Shown piece by piece: positions 29,227-45,453 of a DNA stretch of 64,000 nt. Within the stretch, counting starts at the first letter, position 1, and each line of letters opens with the position of its first letter. The stretch is from Methylophilus sp. 14 (GTDB lineage: Bacteria > Pseudomonadota > Gammaproteobacteria > Burkholderiales > Methylophilaceae). The notes under the pieces are model-generated. The model had not been told where the DNA came from. It made no database searches and saw only the letters and a list, made by a program, of their open reading frames with translations. The stretch spans positions 124,001-188,000 of the forward strand of contig NZ_JADKYS010000001.1 of the NCBI RefSeq assembly GCF_015354345.1. The letters are read 5' to 3'. The translations under genes were made by a program, and so were the position numbers.

Positions 29227-29913
29227 ATGGCTAAAAGAATTGATGCATTGCGTGCAAAAATCGACCGCAACAAATTATATCCAGTGACTGAAGCCCTCAG
29301 CCTGGTTAAAGAAGGCGCAAATGCCAAATTTAACGAATCTGTGGATGCTGTGATTAACCTGGGTATTGATCCACGTAAATCTGACCAACTGGTTCGTGGC
29401 GCAATCGTATTGCCTAACGGTACTGGTAAAACAACTCGCGTGGCTGTGTTTGCACAAGGCGCGCAAGCTGAAGCTGCTAAAGCGGCGGGTGCTGATATTG
29501 TTGGTTTCGAAGATCTGGCTGAGCAAGTTAAAGGCGGCATGCTGGACTTTGACGTAGCGATTGCAACCCCTGATGCGATGCGTATCGTGGGTGCGTTGGG
29601 TCAAGTGTTGGGTCCACGTGGTTTGATGCCAAACCCAAAAGTGGGTACCGTGACGCCTGATGCAGCGACTGCTGTTAAAAACGCCAAAGCTGGTCAAGTA
29701 CAATACCGTACTGACAAAGGTGGTATCGTGCATTGCACAATCGGCCGTGCTTCTTTCACCACGGAGCAATTGCAAGGCAACTTGTCTGCGTTGGTTGATG
29801 CATTGAACAAAGCCAAGCCAACCAGCTCAAAAGGAGTCTACCTGAAGAAATTGTCCGTTTCCAGCACCATGGGTCCTGGCGTACGTGTCGATCAAGCATC
29901 AGTTGTAGCGTAA
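29227..29913 (+). CDS. rplA: 50S ribosomal protein L1
   Basis: L1 forms the L1 stalk near the ribosomal E site and is the translational repressor of rplKA. ATG 29227 ([13 protein letters not shown]) gives 228 residues; the same frame is open upstream into rplK but without a plausible start. The [16 protein letters not shown] signature is intact. Confidence 0.97.
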   Translation: MAKRIDALRAKIDRNKLYPVTEALSLVKEGANAKFNESVDAVINLGIDPRKSDQLVRGAIVLPNGTGKTTRVAVFAQGAQAEAAKAAGADIVGFEDLAEQVKGGMLDFDVAIATPDAMRIVGALGQVLGPRGLMPNPKVGTVTPDAATAVKNAKAGQVQYRTDKGGIVHCTIGRASFTTEQLQGNLSALVDALNKAKPTSSKGVYLKKLSVSSTMGPGVRVDQASVVA

Positions 29914-30179
29914 TTGAAAGCCCCGGACGTCATCGTCCGGGCAAAGAACTTTGGGCTTGAGTGCCTGTGATAAGCAAGCACTCAAGAGCATCAAAGACCG
30001 TTGGTGGTTAACTTAATAGAGCGTTGAATGTAAATGGGTGAGCAATCCTCTGTTTGCAGCAATGTGAAACCAACGCAGATGGCGATCCCCAGCACAGGAT
30101 ATTTCCATGCCCTGCACAAGGACGCCGTGAGTGGCCAGGTTATTTGACCTGGCTTTCATTAACGGAAGGAGAACAGACC
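29914..30179 (+). promoter_or_regulatory. L10 leader region of rplJL
   Basis: The 266 bases between rplA and rplJ hold no gene. A strong hairpin (CCGGACG/CGTCCGG near 29931-29949) opens the region. The remainder is a structured, stop-rich leader at the place where the L10(L12)4 complex represses rplJL translation in other bacteria. No promoter close to consensus was found, so rplJL may be partly read through from rplKA. Confidence 0.55.
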
Positions 30180-30677
30180 TTGAGTCTTAATCTTACAGAG
30201 AAAAAAGAAGTCGTTGCCGAGGTGGCCGCTCAAGTGGCTAACGCACAAGCAATCGTACTTGCTGAGTATCGTGGTATTGGCGTAGCCAATATGACGAAAC
30301 TGCGTGCTGATGCACGTAATGCAGGTGTGTATCTGCGTGTGTTGAAAAACACCCTGGTTCGTCGTGCAGTAGAAGGTACGCCTTTTGCAGCATTGGCTGA
30401 CGACATGGTTGGGCCATTGGTATACGGCATTTCTGCCGATCCAGTTGCAGCTGCCAAAGTATTGAACAACTTCGCTAAAGAAAACGAATTGTTCGTACTG
30501 AAAGCAGGCGCAATGCCTAATGAGCGTCTTGATGTTGCTGGCGTACAAGCGTTGGCATCTACATTGAGCCGTGATGAGTTGCTGTCCAAACTGGCTGGCA
30601 TGCTCAACGAAATCCCAACCAAGTTTGCTCGTGCCGTTGCAGCAGTACGCGACGAACAAGAAAAGCAAGCGGCTTAA
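30180..30677 (+). CDS. rplJ: 50S ribosomal protein L10
   Basis: L10 anchors the L7/L12 dimers to form the ribosomal stalk. TTG 30180 ([16 protein letters not shown]) with GGAAGGAG upstream gives 165 residues, the normal length. Upstream in-frame extension to 30054 would lie in the regulatory leader and is rejected. It has the typical [20 protein letters not shown] segment. Confidence 0.95.
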   Translation: MSLNLTEKKEVVAEVAAQVANAQAIVLAEYRGIGVANMTKLRADARNAGVYLRVLKNTLVRRAVEGTPFAALADDMVGPLVYGISADPVAAAKVLNNFAKENELFVLKAGAMPNERLDVAGVQALASTLSRDELLSKLAGMLNEIPTKFARAVAAVRDEQEKQAA

Positions 30678-30710
30678 TTTTTAATCAAACTATTTTAGGA
30701 AATTTATATC

Positions 30711-31088
30711 ATGGCAATTTCTAATGCTGACATCTTAGATGCAATCGGTGGCATGACCGTATTGGAACTGACTGCATTCATCAAAGAAATCGAAGAGAAG
30801 TTCGGTGTTTCTGCTGCTGCTGTTGCAGTAGCTGCTGGCGGCGCTGCTGCTGGTGCTGCTCCAGCTGCTGCTGAGCAAACTGAGTTCAACGTTGTGTTGA
30901 ACGGCGCTGGCGACAACAAAGTGAGCGTGATTAAAGCTGTTCGTGAACTGACTGGCCTGGGCTTGAAAGAAGCTAAAGACCTGGTTGACGGCGCACCAAA
31001 AGCAGTTAAAGAAGGCGTAAGCAAAGCTGACGCTGAAGCAGCTGTGAAGAAATTGATCGAAGCGGGCGCAACTGCTGAGATGAAATAA
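30711..31088 (+). CDS. rplL: 50S ribosomal protein L7/L12
   Basis: L7/L12 is the multicopy stalk protein that recruits translation factors. It has 125 residues: an N-terminal dimerisation domain, an Ala/Gly-rich hinge (about residues 35-55) and the C-terminal factor-binding domain with [30 protein letters not shown] precedes the ATG. Confidence 0.97.
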   Translation: MAISNADILDAIGGMTVLELTAFIKEIEEKFGVSAAAVAVAAGGAAAGAAPAAAEQTEFNVVLNGAGDNKVSVIKAVRELTGLGLKEAKDLVDGAPKAVKEGVSKADAEAAVKKLIEAGATAEMK

Positions 31089-31102
31089 TTCACAATTGTG
31101 AA
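31089..31102 (+). repeat. 14-base perfect palindrome after rplL
   Basis: TTCACAATTGTGAA starts at the first base after the rplL stop. It could be the foot of an RNA structure or a protein site; function unknown. Confidence 0.5.
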
Positions 31103-31110
31103 TCTGGCTG

Positions 31111-31132
31111 GGCTGACGGGAGACCGTCGGCC
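31111..31132 (+). terminator. Attenuator hairpin between rplL and rpoB
   Basis: A 9-bp stem GGCTGACGG/CCGTCGGCC (one G-U) with a GAGA loop and no long T run. A partial terminator or RNase processing site in the rplL-rpoB gap is known in E. coli; this is the likely counterpart. Confidence 0.6.
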
Positions 31133-31318
31133 TTCGCCATTTCTGGCGCATGCAGATTATCAACGCGCTGACTTGCCAGAAAAAATGTTGTAAATCCGGT
31201 GTTATGGCCACAATATGTGAAAACTAAGTGGTTGATTTTTAATCGAAGTTAGATGTCAAAACATTGCAGTGGATGAAAAGTGTTTTGTCTTCTACCCTCA
31301 AAAATTTCAGGAGACGCT

Positions 31319-34300
31319 ATGAGCTATTCCTTTACCGAAAAGAAACGCATCCGCAAAAGCTTTGCCAAGCGCGACAGTGTTCAAGAGGTACCTTACCTGC
31401 TAGCCATGCAGTTGGAATCCTACAAATCATTCCTGCAGGAAAACGTTCCACTCGACCAACGTAAAAACGAAGGTCTGGAATCGACTTTCCGTTCCATTTT
31501 CCCTATCGTTAGCCATTCTGAGAATGCACGTCTGGATTATGTGAGCTATCAATTAGGCGCTGAGCCATTTGATGTCAAAGAGTGTCAACAACGTGGTTTG
31601 ACTTATGCCGTGCCTTTGCGCGTCAAAGTCCGTTTGACCATCATGGACCGCGAAGCGTCCAAACCAACCGTGAAAGAAGTCAAAGAACAAGAAGTGTACA
31701 TGGGCGAATTGCCGCTCATGACCGAAAACGGTTCTTTCGTGATCAACGGTACTGAGCGTGTGATTGTGTCTCAATTGCACCGCAGTCCAGGCGTGTTCTT
31801 TGAGCATGACCGTGGTAAAACCCACAGCTCCGGCAAGTTGCTGTTCTCAGCACGTATCATTCCTTACCGTGGTTCCTGGCTGGATTTCGAATTCGATCCA
31901 AAAGATTACCTGTACTTCCGCGTTGACCGTCGTCGCAAGATGCCAGTCACTATTTTGCTGAAGGCCTTGGGTTATAACCCTGAACAAATCCTGGAAACTT
32001 TCCACGATACAGACACTTTCCACATTGGCCCGAAAGGCGTGGAATTTACACTGGTTGCTGACCGTCTGCGTGGCGAAGTGGCCAAGTTTGATATTACAGA
32101 CAAAGACGGTAATGTGCTGGTCGCTAAAGACAAGCGTATTACAGTCAAACACATCCGCGATATCGAAAAAGCGGGCGTGACCACCATGGCTGTGCCGACC
32201 GACTTCATGATGGGGCGTGCGGTTGCTAAAAATATCATCGATACAGAAACCGGTGAGTTGATTGCCAATGCCAACGATGAAATTACACCTTCATTGCTGG
32301 AAAAACTGGTCGCTGCCAAGATTGCTGAAATCGATACGATTTACACCAACGATCTGGATCACGGTAACTTCATTTCGCAAACCTTGCGCAGTGATGAAAT
32401 TCCTGACCAGTACAGTGCACGTGTCGCGATTTACCGCATGATGCGCCCAGGCGAGCCACCAACCGAAGAAGCCGTAGAAGCGTTGTTTAAAGGCTTGTTC
32501 TTCACAGAAGATCGCTATGACCTGTCTGTGGTTGGCCGCATGAAGTTTAACCGCCGTGCTTACCCAAGCAAGCTGGAAGACCGCACTGCCGCCTGGATGC
32601 GCCGTTTCTATGAAAACGTTGGTGCACAAGGCGATACCGGCAGCAATGTGCTGTCTAACGAAGACATCCTGGCCGTGATTGGCGTGTTGATCGAGTTGCG
32701 CAATGGTCGCGGCGAAATCGACGATATCGATCACTTGGGTAACCGTCGTATCCGTTCCGTGGGTGAATTGGCAGAGAACCAGTTCCGTGCCGGTTTGGTG
32801 CGTGTTGAGCGTGCAGTGAAAGAGCGTTTGTCTCAGGCTGAGTCTGAGAACCTGATGCCGCACGACTTGATCAACGCGAAACCAGTGTCCAGCGCGATCC
32901 GTGAATTTTTCGGTTCCAGCCAGTTGTCACAGTTTATGGACCAAACCAACCCATTGTCAGAGATTACGCACAAGCGTCGTATTTCTGCCCTTGGCCCAGG
33001 CGGTCTGACACGTGAGCGTGCTGGTTTTGAGGTGCGTGACGTACATACCACCCACTATGGCCGTGTGTGTCCAATTGAAACACCGGAAGGTCCAAACATT
33101 GGTTTGATCAACTCATTGGCGCTGTATGCACGCACCAATGAATACGGTTTCCTGGAAACTCCATACCGTCTGGTTGAAGAGAACAAGGTATCCGGCAAGA
33201 TTGATTACCTGTCTGCGATTGAAGAGAGCCAGTATGTGATTGCACAGGCCAACACCGAAGTGTCTAAAGAAGGTGGCTTCAAAGAAGATCTGGTGTCAGC
33301 GCGTTTCCATAACGAATTTACCATGACGCAACCTGGTCGCGTACAGTACATGGACGTGGCCCCAGGCCAGATCGTGTCTGTGGCGGCTTCGCTGATTCCG
33401 TTCCTGGAACACGATGACGCGAACCGTGCATTGATGGGTGCCAACATGCAACGTCAAGCGGTGCCATGTCTGCGTGCTGAAAAAGCCGTGGTGGGTACAG
33501 GTATTGAGCGTACGGTAGCGGTTGACTCCGGTACTGTCGTGACTGCCCGTCGTGGTGGTGTGGTTGACTATGTGGACTCAGGCCGTATCGTGGTCCGCGT
33601 GCATGATGCGGAAGCATTGGCAGGCGAAGTCGGTGTGGACATCTACAACCTGACCAAATACACCCGTTCTAACCAGAACACCAACATCAACCAGCGTCCG
33701 CTGGTTAAAGTGGGCGACATCATTTCCCGCGGTGACGTGGTGGCGGATGGCGCATCAACTGACATGGGTGAATTGGCGCTGGGCCAGAACATGCTGGTAG
33801 GCTTTATGCCATGGAACGGTTATAACTACGAAGACTCGATCTTGATCTCCGAGCGCGTGGTGGCTGATGACCGTTACACGTCTATCCATATTGAAGAACT
33901 GTCAGTGGTTGCCCGTGACACCAAGCTGGGACCTGAAGAGATTACACGCGATATTTCCAACCTGTCCGAGCGTATGCTGGGCCGTTTGGATGACTCCGGT
34001 ATTATCTACATTGGTGCTGAAGTAGAAGCTGGTGACGTACTGGTGGGTAAAGTGACACCAAAAGGTGAAACCACTTTAACGCCAGAAGAAAAATTGCTGC
34101 GTGCGATTTTCGGTGAAAAAGCGTCTGACGTAAAAGACACTTCACTGCGCGTGCCATCAGGCATGACAGGTACAGTCATCGACGTACAAGTCTTCACCCG
34201 TGAAGGCATAGACCGCGATGCACGTGCACAGCAGATTATTGACGACCAGTTGTCTCACTACAAAAAAGATCTGGGCGACCAGATGCGTATTGTAGAAGAC

Positions 34301-35491
34301 GATACCTTTGGCCGTATCAGCCGTTTGCTGGCTGGTAAAGTGGCGACCGGTGGTCCGAACAAGCTGAAAAAAGGCGACACGCTGAACCAGGAATACCTGG
34401 AAAGCGTTGGCCGTTATGACTGGTTTGATATTCGTTTGAGCGATGAAGAAGCCGCACGTCAACTGGAGCAACTGAAAGACAGCTTGAGCCAGGCACGTGT
34501 TGAGTTCGACAACAAGTTCGAAGAGAAGAAACGCAAACTGACGCAAGGTGACGAATTGCCACCAGGCGTACAGAAAATGGTGAAAGTATATCTGGCGGTA
34601 AAACGCCGCATTCAACCTGGTGACAAGATGGCTGGTCGTCACGGTAACAAGGGTGTGATCTCCAAGATTTGCCCGGTTGAAGATATGCCGCACATGGCTG
34701 ACGGTACACCGTTAGACATCGTGTTGAACCCACTGGGCGTGCCTTCACGTATGAACATCGGTCAGATTCTGGAAACCCACCTGGGTTGGGCTGCTAAAGG
34801 CTTGGGCAAACGTCTGGGCGACATGTTGCAAGCCGAAGCCAAAGTGGCTGAAATCCGTGGCTTCCTGGACAAGATCTACAACAGCAGCACCGGCAAGAAA
34901 GAAGACATTGCTGGCCTGACTGACGTCGAAGTGATCGATTTGGCAACCAACCTGAAACACGGTGTGCCATTTGCAACGCCGGTGTTTGACGGTGCTGCCG
35001 AGTCTGACATTCGCGCCATGCTGGATCTGGCGTTCCCGGATGAAGACGAACACACCAAGAAATTGCAGTTCCATGCAGGTAAAACACAGGTCAAACTGTT
35101 TGACGGCCGTACTGGTGATGCCTTTGAGCGTCCGGTCACCGTTGGTTACATGCACGTACTGAAACTGCACCACTTGGTCGACGACAAGATGCACGCACGT
35201 TCTACCGGTCCTTACAGCCTGGTGACACAACAGCCGTTGGGTGGTAAAGCCCAGTTCGGTGGTCAGCGCTTCGGTGAGATGGAAGTTTGGGCACTGGAAG
35301 CGTATGGTGCGTCATACACCTTGCAAGAGATGTTGACAGTGAAATCAGATGACGTGAATGGCCGTACCAAAGTGTACGAAAACATCGTCAAAGGTGAGCA
35401 CAAAATTGATGCGGGTATGCCTGAATCATTCAACGTGTTAGTGAAAGAAATCCGTTCACTGGCCATTGATATTGATTTGGACCGTAACTAA
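31319..35491 (+). CDS. rpoB: RNA polymerase subunit beta
   Basis: This is the catalytic beta subunit of RNA polymerase, 1390 residues. ATG 31319 ([19 protein letters not shown]) has CAGGAGA upstream; thirteen more in-frame codons upstream are not part of the protein. It has the rifampicin-pocket region [21 protein letters not shown] and the [17 protein letters not shown] active-centre lysine motif (as [15 protein letters not shown]). The rif-pocket residues visible are the wild-type ones. Confidence 0.98.
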   Translation: MSYSFTEKKRIRKSFAKRDSVQEVPYLLAMQLESYKSFLQENVPLDQRKNEGLESTFRSIFPIVSHSENARLDYVSYQLGAEPFDVKECQQRGLTYAVPLRVKVRLTIMDREASKPTVKEVKEQEVYMGELPLMTENGSFVINGTERVIVSQLHRSPGVFFEHDRGKTHSSGKLLFSARIIPYRGSWLDFEFDPKDYLYFRVDRRRKMPVTILLKALGYNPEQILETFHDTDTFHIGPKGVEFTLVADRLRGEVAKFDITDKDGNVLVAKDKRITVKHIRDIEKAGVTTMAVPTDFMMGRAVAKNIIDTETGELIANANDEITPSLLEKLVAAKIAEIDTIYTNDLDHGNFISQTLRSDEIPDQYSARVAIYRMMRPGEPPTEEAVEALFKGLFFTEDRYDLSVVGRMKFNRRAYPSKLEDRTAAWMRRFYENVGAQGDTGSNVLSNEDILAVIGVLIELRNGRGEIDDIDHLGNRRIRSVGELAENQFRAGLVRVERAVKERLSQAESENLMPHDLINAKPVSSAIREFFGSSQLSQFMDQTNPLSEITHKRRISALGPGGLTRERAGFEVRDVHTTHYGRVCPIETPEGPNIGLINSLALYARTNEYGFLETPYRLVEENKVSGKIDYLSAIEESQYVIAQANTEVSKEGGFKEDLVSARFHNEFTMTQPGRVQYMDVAPGQIVSVAASLIPFLEHDDANRALMGANMQRQAVPCLRAEKAVVGTGIERTVAVDSGTVVTARRGGVVDYVDSGRIVVRVHDAEALAGEVGVDIYNLTKYTRSNQNTNINQRPLVKVGDIISRGDVVADGASTDMGELALGQNMLVGFMPWNGYNYEDSILISERVVADDRYTSIHIEELSVVARDTKLGPEEITRDISNLSERMLGRLDDSGIIYIGAEVEAGDVLVGKVTPKGETTLTPEEKLLRAIFGEKASDVKDTSLRVPSGMTGTVIDVQVFTREGIDRDARAQQIIDDQLSHYKKDLGDQMRIVEDDTFGRISRLLAGKVATGGPNKLKKGDTLNQEYLESVGRYDWFDIRLSDEEAARQLEQLKDSLSQARVEFDNKFEEKKRKLTQGDELPPGVQKMVKVYLAVKRRIQPGDKMAGRHGNKGVISKICPVEDMPHMADGTPLDIVLNPLGVPSRMNIGQILETHLGWAAKGLGKRLGDMLQAEAKVAEIRGFLDKIYNSSTGKKEDIAGLTDVEVIDLATNLKHGVPFATPVFDGAAESDIRAMLDLAFPDEDEHTKKLQFHAGKTQVKLFDGRTGDAFERPVTVGYMHVLKLHHLVDDKMHARSTGPYSLVTQQPLGGKAQFGGQRFGEMEVWALEAYGASYTLQEMLTVKSDDVNGRTKVYENIVKGEHKIDAGMPESFNVLVKEIRSLAIDIDLDRN

Positions 35492-35515
35492 TTCCCGCCA
35501 TTAAGGAGAGTCTCT

Positions 35516-39775
<4,260 letters not shown>

Positions 39776-39800
39776 TTCGATCACTGTTGTCTCTGTGTGC

Positions 39801-39837
39801 AAGGGGTGTCAAGTATGAATAATGCTTGACACCCCTT
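39801..39837 (+). terminator. Hairpin at the end of rpoBC
   Basis: A perfect 13-bp stem (39801-39813 with 39825-39837) with an 11-base loop follows rpoC. There is no clean T run. Its 3' arm contains the -35 hexamer of the rpsL promoter. Confidence 0.7.
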
Positions 39838-39854
39838 GACTCATTTATTAAAAT
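39826..39854 (+). promoter_or_regulatory. Promoter of the str operon (rpsL)
   Basis: Perfect TTGACA (39826-39831), 17-base spacer, TAAAAT (39849-39854). The best sigma-70 match in the window; the -35 lies inside the terminator stem. Confidence 0.8.
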
Positions 39855-39908
39855 GCCGGGTTTCTCAGAATAGCCTTATTGTCTCAATAGGGCGTTATTG
39901 TTGATATG

Positions 39909-39948
39909 CCGCCAAACTTGAGTCTTCCTGCTCAAATGGTGGTTTTTT
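39909..39948 (+). promoter_or_regulatory. Attenuator-like hairpin in the rpsL leader
   Basis: The outer stem CCGCCA/TGGTGG (one G-U) and inner stem TTGAG/CTCAA are followed immediately by TTTTTT. It has terminator form but sits between the str promoter and rpsL, so it would act as attenuator. Confidence 0.55.
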
Positions 39949-39969
39949 AAAGGTGAAGAGGTTAAGGCA

Positions 39970-40353
39970 ATGCCAACCATTAATCAGTTAATACGTAAGC
40001 CACGCGTTAAAGTGGTTACCAAGAGCAAGGTTCCAGCCCTGGAAGCTTGTCCTCAAAAGCGTGGTGTATGTACTCGTGTATATACAACAACGCCAAAAAA
40101 ACCAAACTCCGCGTTGCGTAAGGTTGCTAAAGTGCGCCTGACCAACGGTTACGAAGTAATTAGCTACATCGGCGGTGAAGGCCACAACCTGCAGGAGCAC
40201 TCTGTTGTGCTGTTGCGCGGCGGTCGTGTAAAAGACTTGCCGGGTGTGCGTTACCACATGGTGCGCGGTAGCTTGGATACGGCTGGCGTGAAAGATCGTA
40301 AACAGTCCCGTTCCAAATACGGTGCTAAGCGTCCTAAAGAAGCTAAAGCTTAA
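39970..40353 (+). CDS. rpsL: 30S ribosomal protein S12
   Basis: S12 is at the decoding centre and is the target of streptomycin-resistance mutations. It has 127 residues, with the conserved [18 protein letters not shown] and [12 protein letters not shown] loops; the lysines mutated in resistant strains are wild-type. First gene of rpsL-rpsG-fusA-tuf. Confidence 0.97.
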   Translation: MPTINQLIRKPRVKVVTKSKVPALEACPQKRGVCTRVYTTTPKKPNSALRKVAKVRLTNGYEVISYIGGEGHNLQEHSVVLLRGGRVKDLPGVRYHMVRGSLDTAGVKDRKQSRSKYGAKRPKEAKA

Positions 40354-40451
40354 TTTATTAGGTGCAAGCGGACAGTTTGTCCATTTTTATAGCGGCTGAA
40401 ATGCCTTGCGAGTGTCATTGCTAGCAAAAATTTAATTGAAAAGAGAATCAT

Positions 40452-40922
40452 ATGCCTAGACGTAGAGAAGTCCCCAAACGTATTATCTTGCCGGATCCAA
40501 AATTTGGTAGCCAGGAAGTATCCAAGTTTGTAAATGTGCTGATGACAGGTGGTAAAAAATCTGTTGCCGAGCGTATCATTTACGGTGCCTTTGATCAGGT
40601 GGCCAGCAAGAGCGGTAAGGACCCGCTGGAATTATTCACCACAGCGTTGAATAATCTGCGTCCTGTGGTTGAAGTGAAGAGTCGCCGTGTGGGTGGTGCA
40701 AACTACCAGGTGCCTGTTGAAGTGCGTCCTAGCCGTCGTAGCGCGTTGGCAATGCGTTGGTTGCGTGATGCTGCCCGTAAGCGTGGCGAAAAGTCTATGG
40801 GTCTGCGTTTAGCTGCCGAGTTGATCGAAGCTTCTGAAGGCCGTGGTTCTGCAATGAAAAAACGTGAAGAAGTTCACCGTATGGCAGAAGCTAACAAGGC
40901 TTTCTCACACTTCCGTTTTTAA
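40452..40922 (+). CDS. rpsG: 30S ribosomal protein S7
   Basis: S7 nucleates assembly of the 30S head and contacts E-site tRNA. It has 156 residues, with [20 protein letters not shown] at the N-terminus and [14 protein letters not shown]. In E. coli S7 is the repressor of this operon, acting in the rpsL-rpsG gap; here that gap is 98 bases with a small hairpin. Confidence 0.97.
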   Translation: MPRRREVPKRIILPDPKFGSQEVSKFVNVLMTGGKKSVAERIIYGAFDQVASKSGKDPLELFTTALNNLRPVVEVKSRRVGGANYQVPVEVRPSRRSALAMRWLRDAARKRGEKSMGLRLAAELIEASEGRGSAMKKREEVHRMAEANKAFSHFRF

Positions 40923-40977
40923 TTAAACGACCTCGTTCTTTAATAATTAGTTGAATTGATAGCAAAGGTAAAGCATC

Positions 40978-43071
40978 GTGGCACGTAAAACCCCTATTGA
41001 ACGCTACCGTAACATTGGTATTTCTGCGCACATTGACGCAGGTAAAACAACCACGACAGAACGTATTCTGTTCTACACTGGTGTAAACCATAAGATTGGT
41101 GAAGTGCACGACGGTGCAGCGACCATGGACTGGATGGAGCAAGAGCAGGAGCGTGGTATTACCATTACTTCTGCAGCGACGACCTGTTTCTGGAAAGGTA
41201 TGGACCTGTCTTTGCCTGAGCATCGATTCAACATTATTGATACCCCTGGGCACGTTGACTTCACGATTGAAGTTGAGCGCTCTATGCGTGTGCTGGATGG
41301 CGCTTGCATGGTGTACTGTGCGGTAGGCGGTGTACAGCCTCAGTCTGAGACTGTTTGGCGTCAAGCAAACAAATACAAAGTGCCACGTCTGGCCTTTGTG
41401 AACAAAATGGACCGTTCCGGTGCCGACTTCTTTAAAGTAGTAGACCAGATGAAAACTCGCCTGCGTGCGAGCCCGGTGCCTATCGTGATTCCAATTGGTC
41501 GCGAAGATACTTTCACTGGCGTGGTTGATCTGATCAAAATGAAAGCCATCATCTGGGATGAGGCTTCACAGGGGATGAAATTCACCTACGGTGATATTCC
41601 TGCGGATCTGGTGGAGACTGCTGCAAAATGGCGTGAGCAGATGGTTGAATCTGCTGCTGAAGCCAGCGAAGAGTTGATGAACAAGTACCTGGAAAATGGT
41701 GATCTGGAAGAAAAAGACATCGTTTTTGGCATCCGTACACGTACGATTGCTGGTGAAATTCAGCCAATGTTGTGCGGTTCAGCATTTAAGAACAAAGGTG
41801 TGCAACGGATGTTGGACGCGGTTGTTGACTTCTTGCCATCTCCGATCGACATTCCTGATGTTACCGGTGAAGATGATGATGGTAAACCAGCTAGCCGTAA
41901 AGCCGACGACAAAGAAGGTTTCTCTGCACTGGCATTTAAATTGATGACAGACCCGTTTGTTGGTCAGCTGACATTTATCCGCGTTTACTCTGGCGTGTTG
42001 AACAAAGGTGATACTGTGCTCAACTCTGTGAAGGGTAAGAAAGAGCGTATCGGCCGTATCGTACAGATGCACGCTAACAACCGTGAAGAGGTTGAAGAGG
42101 TGTTGGCAGGTGACATCGCCGCCTGTATCGGTCTGAAAGACGTGACTACAGGTGAATCCCTGTGCTCACCAGACAAGCCTATCATTCTGGAGCGTATGGT
42201 GTTCCCAGAGCCAGTGATTCACGTGGCTGTAGAACCAAAAACCAAGAGCGACCAGGAAAAAATGGGCTTGGCATTGGGCCGTTTGGCACAAGAAGACCCT
42301 TCTTTCCGTGTGCGTTCGGATGAAGAGTCTGGCCAGACCATTATTTCCGGTATGGGTGAATTGCACCTGGAAATTCTGGTAGACCGTATGCGTCGTGAGT
42401 TTAACGTTGAAGCCAACGTAGGTGCGCCACAAGTGGCTTACCGTGAAGCGATCCGCAAATCTGTTGAAGTTGAAGGCAAGTTCGTTAAGCAGTCCGGTGG
42501 TAAGGGTCAATACGGTCACGTATGGCTCAAAATGGAGCCTAACGAAGCTGGTAAAGGCTTTGAGTTCGTTGATCAGATTAAAGGTGGTACCGTGCCACGT
42601 GAATTCATTCCAGCGGTTGAAAAAGGTCTGCGTGAAACCATTCCTGCAGGTATCCTGGCTGGCTTCCCGGTCGTTGACGTAAAAGTAACGTTGTTTGATG
42701 GTTCATACCATGACGTTGACTCCAACGAAAACGCCTTCAAGATGGCTGCTTCTATCGGCTTTAAAGATGGTATGCGTAAAGCAGATCCAGTCTTGCTGGA
42801 GCCTATGATGGCCGTTGAAGTTGAAACGCCTGAAGAGTACATGGGTGATGTGATGGGTGACTTGTCATCTCGTCGCGGTATCATCCAGGGCATGGATGAC
42901 ATGCCTGGCGGTGGTAAAGCGATTAAAGCTGAAGTGCCACTGTCTGAAATGTTTGGTTACTCCACTGTAGTGCGTTCCTTGTCACAAGGTCGCGCCACTT
43001 ACAGCATGGAATTCAAGCATTACGCTGATGCGCCGAAAAACGTTGCTGATGCAATCATCAACAAAAAATAA
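40978..43071 (+). CDS. fusA: Elongation factor G
   Basis: EF-G is the translocase GTPase. It has 697 residues, start GTG 40978, G1 [16 protein letters not shown]3 [13 protein letters not shown]4 NKMDRSGAD, followed by domains II-V. It lies between rpsG and the second tuf as in other str operons. Confidence 0.97.
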   Translation: MARKTPIERYRNIGISAHIDAGKTTTTERILFYTGVNHKIGEVHDGAATMDWMEQEQERGITITSAATTCFWKGMDLSLPEHRFNIIDTPGHVDFTIEVERSMRVLDGACMVYCAVGGVQPQSETVWRQANKYKVPRLAFVNKMDRSGADFFKVVDQMKTRLRASPVPIVIPIGREDTFTGVVDLIKMKAIIWDEASQGMKFTYGDIPADLVETAAKWREQMVESAAEASEELMNKYLENGDLEEKDIVFGIRTRTIAGEIQPMLCGSAFKNKGVQRMLDAVVDFLPSPIDIPDVTGEDDDGKPASRKADDKEGFSALAFKLMTDPFVGQLTFIRVYSGVLNKGDTVLNSVKGKKERIGRIVQMHANNREEVEEVLAGDIAACIGLKDVTTGESLCSPDKPIILERMVFPEPVIHVAVEPKTKSDQEKMGLALGRLAQEDPSFRVRSDEESGQTIISGMGELHLEILVDRMRREFNVEANVGAPQVAYREAIRKSVEVEGKFVKQSGGKGQYGHVWLKMEPNEAGKGFEFVDQIKGGTVPREFIPAVEKGLRETIPAGILAGFPVVDVKVTLFDGSYHDVDSNENAFKMAASIGFKDGMRKADPVLLEPMMAVEVETPEEYMGDVMGDLSSRRGIIQGMDDMPGGGKAIKAEVPLSEMFGYSTVVRSLSQGRATYSMEFKHYADAPKNVADAIINKK

Positions 43072-43105
43072 TTGATCTATTACAGTATTGAATTAAAGGA
43101 AAACA

Positions 43106-44300
<1,195 letters not shown>

Positions 44301-44310
44301 TATCGTTATG

Positions 44311-44337
44311 AGCGGCAGGGTTATCCTGCCGCTTTTT
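44311..44337 (+). terminator. Intrinsic terminator between tuf and rpsJ
   Basis: A perfect 9-bp stem AGCGGCAGG/CCTGCCGCT with a five-base loop, followed by TTTTT. No promoter is visible between it and rpsJ 20 bases later, so rpsJ must depend on read-through. Confidence 0.75.
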
Positions 44338-44357
44338 GCTCTTTTTAAGGAAAAAAC

Positions 44358-44666
44358 ATGGCAGCTCAAAAAATTCGTATCCGTCTGAAAGCATTTGACT
44401 ATCGTTTGATCGACCAATCTGCTTTGGAAATCGTAGATACTGCGAAACGTACTGGTGCAGTTGTTAAAGGTCCAGTGCCATTGCCAACACGTATCGAGCG
44501 CTTTGACATTCTGCGTTCACCACACGTGAACAAAACTTCCCGTGACCAGTTTGAAATCCGTACCCATCAGCGTTTGATGGACATCGTGGATCCAACAGAC
44601 AAAACTGTTGATGCATTGATGAAGCTGGATCTGCCAGCTGGCGTGGATGTAGAAATCAAGCTTTAA
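44358..44666 (+). CDS. rpsJ: 30S ribosomal protein S10
   Basis: S10 is a 30S head protein that also binds NusB/NusG in antitermination. It has 102 residues with [19 protein letters not shown] and [20 protein letters not shown]. It sits between the str-operon terminator and a separate promoter for rplC, so it appears not to be the head of the S10 operon here. Confidence 0.97.
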   Translation: MAAQKIRIRLKAFDYRLIDQSALEIVDTAKRTGAVVKGPVPLPTRIERFDILRSPHVNKTSRDQFEIRTHQRLMDIVDPTDKTVDALMKLDLPAGVDVEIKL

Positions 44667-44683
44667 TTTTAAAGCTGATATTG

Positions 44684-44714
44684 CAATAAACCTTTTCGAA
44701 AGAAAAGGTTATTG
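44684..44714 (+). terminator. Hairpin after rpsJ
   Basis: A stem of 13 pairs with one bulged A (44684-44697 with 44702-44714) and a GAAA loop. Its last bases form the -35 of the rplC promoter. There is no T run, so termination is uncertain. Confidence 0.55.
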
Positions 44715-44740
44715 TCAAATCTAGAATAGTTCGGTATAAT
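44712..44740 (+). promoter_or_regulatory. Promoter of the rplC (S10-type) operon
   Basis: TTGTCA (44712-44717), 17 bases, perfect TATAAT (44735-44740). A leader of about 55 bases with a GTGGACG/CGTCCAC hairpin (44753-44778) follows, a possible L4 autoregulation site. Confidence 0.78.
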
Positions 44741-44802
44741 CCGCGCTCTTCGGTGGACGGTCAATTGTAATCGTCCACTTTAACTATTATAAGGAACTGA
44801 TC

Positions 44803-45453
44803 ATGAGCTTAGGGCTTATTGGTCGCAAAGTGGGCATGACCCGCATTTTTACAGATGAAGGCGCAAGCATTCCTGTAACAGTGCTGGAAGTGATTCCTAA
44901 CCGCGTGACACAAGTTAAGACAGTCGCAACGGATGGCTATACAGGCCTGCAGGTTGCTTACGGTGAGCGTCGTGCCAGCCGTATCAACAAAGCGTTGACT
45001 GGTCACTTTGCCAAGGCTGGCGTAACTGCTGGTGCTGGTATCAAAGAATTCAATGTGGCTGAAGATGTATTGGCTAACTTCCAAGTAGGTGGAAATGTCA
45101 CTGTTGATATTTTCTCTGTTGGTCAGTTGGTTGATGTGACAGGTACTTCCATCGGTAAAGGTTTTGCCGGTGCGATCAAGCGTCATAACTTCTCCTCTAA
45201 CCGTGCTTCTCACGGTAACTCACGTTCGCACAACGTACCAGGCTCTATCGGTATGGCGCAGGATCCGGGTCGAGTATTCCCTGGTAAGCGCATGCCTGGC
45301 CATTTGGGTGATGCTAAAGTCACTACCCAAAACCTGGAAATCGTTCGTGTAGACGCAGAGCGTAACCTGTTGTTGATTAAAGGTTCCGTACCTGGCTCCA
45401 AAGGTGGCAATGTCGTTGTACGTCCAGCCATCAAAGCGAAAGGGGCTAAATAA
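44803..45453 (+). CDS. rplC: 50S ribosomal protein L3
   Basis: L3 is an early 23S rRNA-binding protein reaching the peptidyl-transferase centre. It has 216 residues, [20 protein letters not shown] at the N-terminus and [17 protein letters not shown] in the extended loop. TAAGGAAC precedes the ATG. The stop overlaps rplD in TAATG. Confidence 0.97.
   Translation: MSLGLIGRKVGMTRIFTDEGASIPVTVLEVIPNRVTQVKTVATDGYTGLQVAYGERRASRINKALTGHFAKAGVTAGAGIKEFNVAEDVLANFQVGGNVTVDIFSVGQLVDVTGTSIGKGFAGAIKRHNFSSNRASHGNSRSHNVPGSIGMAQDPGRVFPGKRMPGHLGDAKVTTQNLEIVRVDAERNLLLIKGSVPGSKGGNVVVRPAIKAKGAK

Noticed and set aside
29931-29949. Strong CCGGACG/CGTCCGG hairpin after rplA as a terminator
   Set aside because: No T run follows; it is better read as part of the structured rplJL leader.
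30054-30179. Upstream extension of rplJ
   Set aside because: It would place 42 extra residues in the regulatory leader; TTG 30180 has the ribosome site and gives the standard L10 length.
40371-40388. Small hairpin with a T run between rpsL and rpsG as a terminator
   Set aside because: The stem is only about five pairs and lies inside an operon; it may belong to an S7 control site but the evidence is too thin to annotate.
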